From Bog-473 sp963755495 (lineage in GTDB: Bacteria > Actinomycetota > Acidimicrobiia > Acidimicrobiales > RAAP-2), in assembly GCA_963755495.1 (NCBI GenBank), contig CAVWJS010000006.1, positions 1,364,001-1,428,000 on the forward strand: 64,000 nt of DNA, given 5' to 3'. Positions 61,833 through 64,000 of this stretch are shown here, piece by piece. The notes beneath the pieces were generated by a model. The model worked only from the letters and a program-made list of their open reading frames with translations, was not told the origin of the DNA and did not search any database. Every line of letters starts with the position of its first letter. Position 1 is the first letter of the stretch. The position numbers and the translations under genes are program-made.

Positions 61833-62520
61833 CGGACGGACACGAGAGCCTTGTTCCTGCAGATGTCGTTAAAAGCACGGCCATTTCCGATGCCCACACG
61901 CACGCATCAGAGGGATAACAACACTGCCGGCATTCGAAGCCCCGGGGGGTTGTAATCGCTGTGTCGACGATGTTTGCTGCGATCCTTCTCGCTGTCTCGT
62001 TCGCTGCTTCAACAGCAATTGTCGGCCGCGGAGTTCGCTAGATCCGCCAACAGTTCCGTTGTATTTTTGATTCACTCGTCGCCTTTGACGTGGGCGCTCA
62101 TGCGAACTCCCGCCGCTACTGCCAATAGCTATGTCCGGTTTCGCGACGGTGGCGAACTGGTTGGCGATGCCGCTAACTCCGATCATGTCCTTGACTTGTC
62201 CACGCAATCGGCCCAGTGTTCGGGTTGAAATAGTCCCAGCGAGCGCACCTCTTGTGAAAGAGAGATGCGAAGCGACGGAACTCTCTCTGAGTTAGCCGGG
62301 CAAGCCGAAGGAGTAGCCGGAGCGCAGCTGCCTTCAACCCCCTTCTCGGAAGCTAGGGAAACATGTGCAAGATAAGGCAACCCCGACCGCAGACACATTC
62401 GCGAACACGGAGAAGTACCTTTCTCCTTGACGCCATCTACGTCGGGCCAGTGGATTCAGGTGGATCGGGGGCGCCTCGTCTGCTGACGATGTTCGCCCAC
62501 ACCGACTGCCGCACCTTCTC
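61833..62520. other. 688-bp gap with no supported gene
   Basis: Several overlapping short frames on both strands, none with a ribosome site and familiar sequence. It separates the small acidic gene from the peptidase gene and may include the latter's promoter. Confidence 0.4.
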
Positions 62521-63372
62521 ATGATGAGATCCGAGCAGTCCGACGATCCCAATGTGACATTGCCGCGATCCCACCGGCGCCTTAGATTCCGCCTGATAGT
62601 TCTTCTCGCCTTGGCATTGGTCGCCGCTGGTTCGTTTGCCGCTGTGCAAAGTTTCCATGGCGCAACAACAGCTTCGCAAGAGGCTTCGACCCACCGGAAA
62701 CACGCTCAGCCCCCTGCTGTTCAGCAGACCACGCCTATCGAATGGAGTTCCACATTCGGGCCTCTCTCGACTGCATTTGGAACGCTAGATGCGCACAATT
62801 GGTCAGGCCACATCTTCACAGGGCTCACATTTACCTCCGTGAGCGGACAATGGGTTGTTCCGCCCGTGCAACCATCGGCAACCGGCGCGTATTCGGCAAC
62901 ATGGATTGGAGTAGACGGCGTGAACAACAGCTCGCTGATCCAAGCCGGCACCGCGCAAGACACAGCAAATGGTACTACCACGTATGACGATTGGTACGAA
63001 ATCCTTCCGGCGAACGAGACCCTCGTCGCGAGCGTGGCACCGGGTGATCACATTCAGGCCGCCATTACCGAGAGCTCCCCCGGGACCTGGACCATCGCCA
63101 TCACCGACATCACTTCGGGCCAGAGCTTGTCCCAAGCCTTTGCCTACAACGGTCCCGGCACCTCCGCTGAGTGGATCGAAGAAGCCCCGAAGGTCAATGC
63201 TCAACCATCGGTCTTGGCGAATTTCGGGACGGCGCAGTTCACTGGCATGGCGTGGACCGGCTCAAATCCGAGCTCGGTGGTGGATACCACCGTCGACATG
63301 GTTAACGACGGCGATGTCGTCATTGCCTCCTCGGGTGCGATTACTGACAACTCATTCTTGATAAACGGGTAG
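62521..63372 (+). CDS. Exported peptidase G1 (eqolisin-like) family protein
   Basis: A 283-residue exported protein. Residues about 23-43 form the signal or anchor (LRFRLIVLLALALVAAGSFAAVQ). The mature domain (about 90-283) matches the glutamic peptidase G1 fold: NWSGHIFTG, VSGQWVVPPV, YSATWIGVDGVNNSSLIQAGT with the catalytic Gln, WYEILPAN, and SAEWIEEAPK with the catalytic Glu. Eqolisins are acid proteases first known from fungi, with bacterial relatives. Activity is unproven here. ATG 62521 is the first of two adjacent Mets. Confidence 0.82.
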   Translation: MMRSEQSDDPNVTLPRSHRRLRFRLIVLLALALVAAGSFAAVQSFHGATTASQEASTHRKHAQPPAVQQTTPIEWSSTFGPLSTAFGTLDAHNWSGHIFTGLTFTSVSGQWVVPPVQPSATGAYSATWIGVDGVNNSSLIQAGTAQDTANGTTTYDDWYEILPANETLVASVAPGDHIQAAITESSPGTWTIAITDITSGQSLSQAFAYNGPGTSAEWIEEAPKVNAQPSVLANFGTAQFTGMAWTGSNPSSVVDTTVDMVNDGDVVIASSGAITDNSFLING

Positions 63373-63398
63373 CTGGAGCGGTTTATCCGGTAGCGACC

Positions 63399-63418
63399 AG
63401 CGGGCGGTAGAGCCCGCT
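63399..63418 (+). terminator. Hairpin between convergent genes
   Basis: AGCGGGC and GCCCGCT form a 7-bp GC-rich stem with a 6-base loop, 27 bp after the peptidase stop and between convergent genes. There is only a short CTCTTCG tail and no T run, so termination is plausible but not certain. Confidence 0.45.
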
Positions 63419-63517
63419 CTTCGTGCGAACCTGATGTATGGGGGTCTGAGAACTCCATCCAATTGTGCGACGACATCCGTTGTCACTTCAATGTCGCCCA
63501 TGCCAGGGTGGGACTCT

Positions 63518-64000
63518 TCAGACAAGGATTGTCCACGGAGAACTCGATTTGCTCGTCAACTCGTCGAGCATCTCCGCCTTCATTGGCCTCGAAAAGTAGA
63601 AGCCCTGTGAACAATCGCTGGTGAGCGCAGCGATTTCGCGGTCTTGCTCGGCTGTCTCGACTCCCTCGCAGACGACCGTCAGGTCCAGTAAGTGGGCCAA
63701 CTCGATCGTCTTCGACACGATGGCATGGCCTGCCTTGCTCATTGTGAGTTTGGCAATGAAGCTCTGGTCGATCTTTACAACATCGACAGGGAACTCCATG
63801 AGATAGCTCAATGACGAGTATCCGGTCCCAAAGTCATCGAGAGCCAGCTGTATCCCCAGTTCTTTGAGTTGAGAAAGTACACGGAGGGCTCGCTCGGAAT
63901 CCTGAACGAAGGACGTTTCTGTTATTTCCAGACACAGATTCTTAGCGTCGGTGTCCGTGAGGACAAGAATGTTCTTCACCGTAGCCAGGAACCCGGACGC
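63518..64000 (-). CDS. EAL-domain (c-di-GMP phosphodiesterase) protein, 5' end outside window
   Basis: The C-terminal 160 residues of an EAL domain: LCLEITETSFVQDSERAL, LALDDFGTGYSSLSYLMEFPVDVVKIDQSFI, VVCEGVETAEQDREI, DCSQGFYFSRPM. The ITET, DDFGTG and KID residues that bind metals and substrate are intact, as is the late EGVE. It should hydrolyse c-di-GMP. The open frame continues past 64000 without a start, so upstream domains (GGDEF, PAS or others) are unknown. Confidence 0.88.
   Translation of the reverse strand, partial: ASGFLATVKNILVLTDTDAKNLCLEITETSFVQDSERALRVLSQLKELGIQLALDDFGTGYSSLSYLMEFPVDVVKIDQSFIAKLTMSKAGHAIVSKTIELAHLLDLTVVCEGVETAEQDREIAALTSDCSQGFYFSRPMKAEMLDELTSKSSSPWTILV

Overview
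The window is GC-rich, uses many GTG and some TTG starts, and has dense overlapping operons. The protein families point to an actinomycete (Actinomycetota). The secreted GYWL-type repeat protein, DUF1918, the form II CO-dehydrogenase-like cluster and the DevR/DosR-like promoter sites together suggest a free-living lineage such as Acidimicrobiia. That placement is inference; no rRNA or tRNA gene was seen.

Layout. (1) 0-2.3 kb: a glycogen-debranching-type enzyme. (2) 2.3-16.2 kb: a mixed zone of intact stress or dormancy-type genes (phosphoribosyltransferase-hydrolase fusion, erythromycin esterase family, DUF1918, BON-domain protein, small unknown proteins, an exported lipoprotein) and many gene scars: tails of NadE, an esterase and a P-type ATPase, heads of a phosphoribosyltransferase, a piece of an FAD oxidoreductase, a frameshifted ABC permease and a broken repeat protein. 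(3) 16.2-20.6 kb: CorA and an MgtA-type P-ATPase, so magnesium or cobalt transport. (4) 20.7-33.7 kb: export systems. These are an ABC-TetR operon behind three 19-bp tandem repeats, an MFS drug exporter, a frameshifted ABC-2 exporter, and two large FtsX-like permeases with the tail of a third. (5) 33.8-52.1 kb: a near self-contained molybdenum region. It holds a MOSC protein, coxS-M-L-D-E-mocA-G on the minus strand, a divergent moaB-xdhC-xdhC-moaE-moeA-moaA-moaD-moaC run, molybdate transport (modA, fused modBC), a HTH-molbindin regulator, and a sulfite-oxidase-family enzyme with its cytochrome b. (6) 52.2-64 kb: a small unknown gene, a TPR protein, exported proteins, a PAS-LuxR regulator, a GAF-ANTAR protein, an L,D-transpeptidase, a DUF11-type surface protein, a glutamic (G1) peptidase and a truncated EAL protein, separated by long AT-richer gaps.

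The most interesting signal crosses gene boundaries. A 15-17 bp element of the form GGGAC-NNTNG-GCCCT recurs at least ten times, mostly 45-85 bp upstream of start codons and in the matching orientation. It resembles the mycobacterial DevR/DosR box. The genes behind it include families known from the M. tuberculosis DosR regulon (PRTase-hydrolase, DUF1918, erythromycin esterase). The small genes 2366-2713, 14553-14783 and 52339-52671, the lipoprotein and the BON protein would then be new candidate members. No DevR/DevS pair is encoded in the window.
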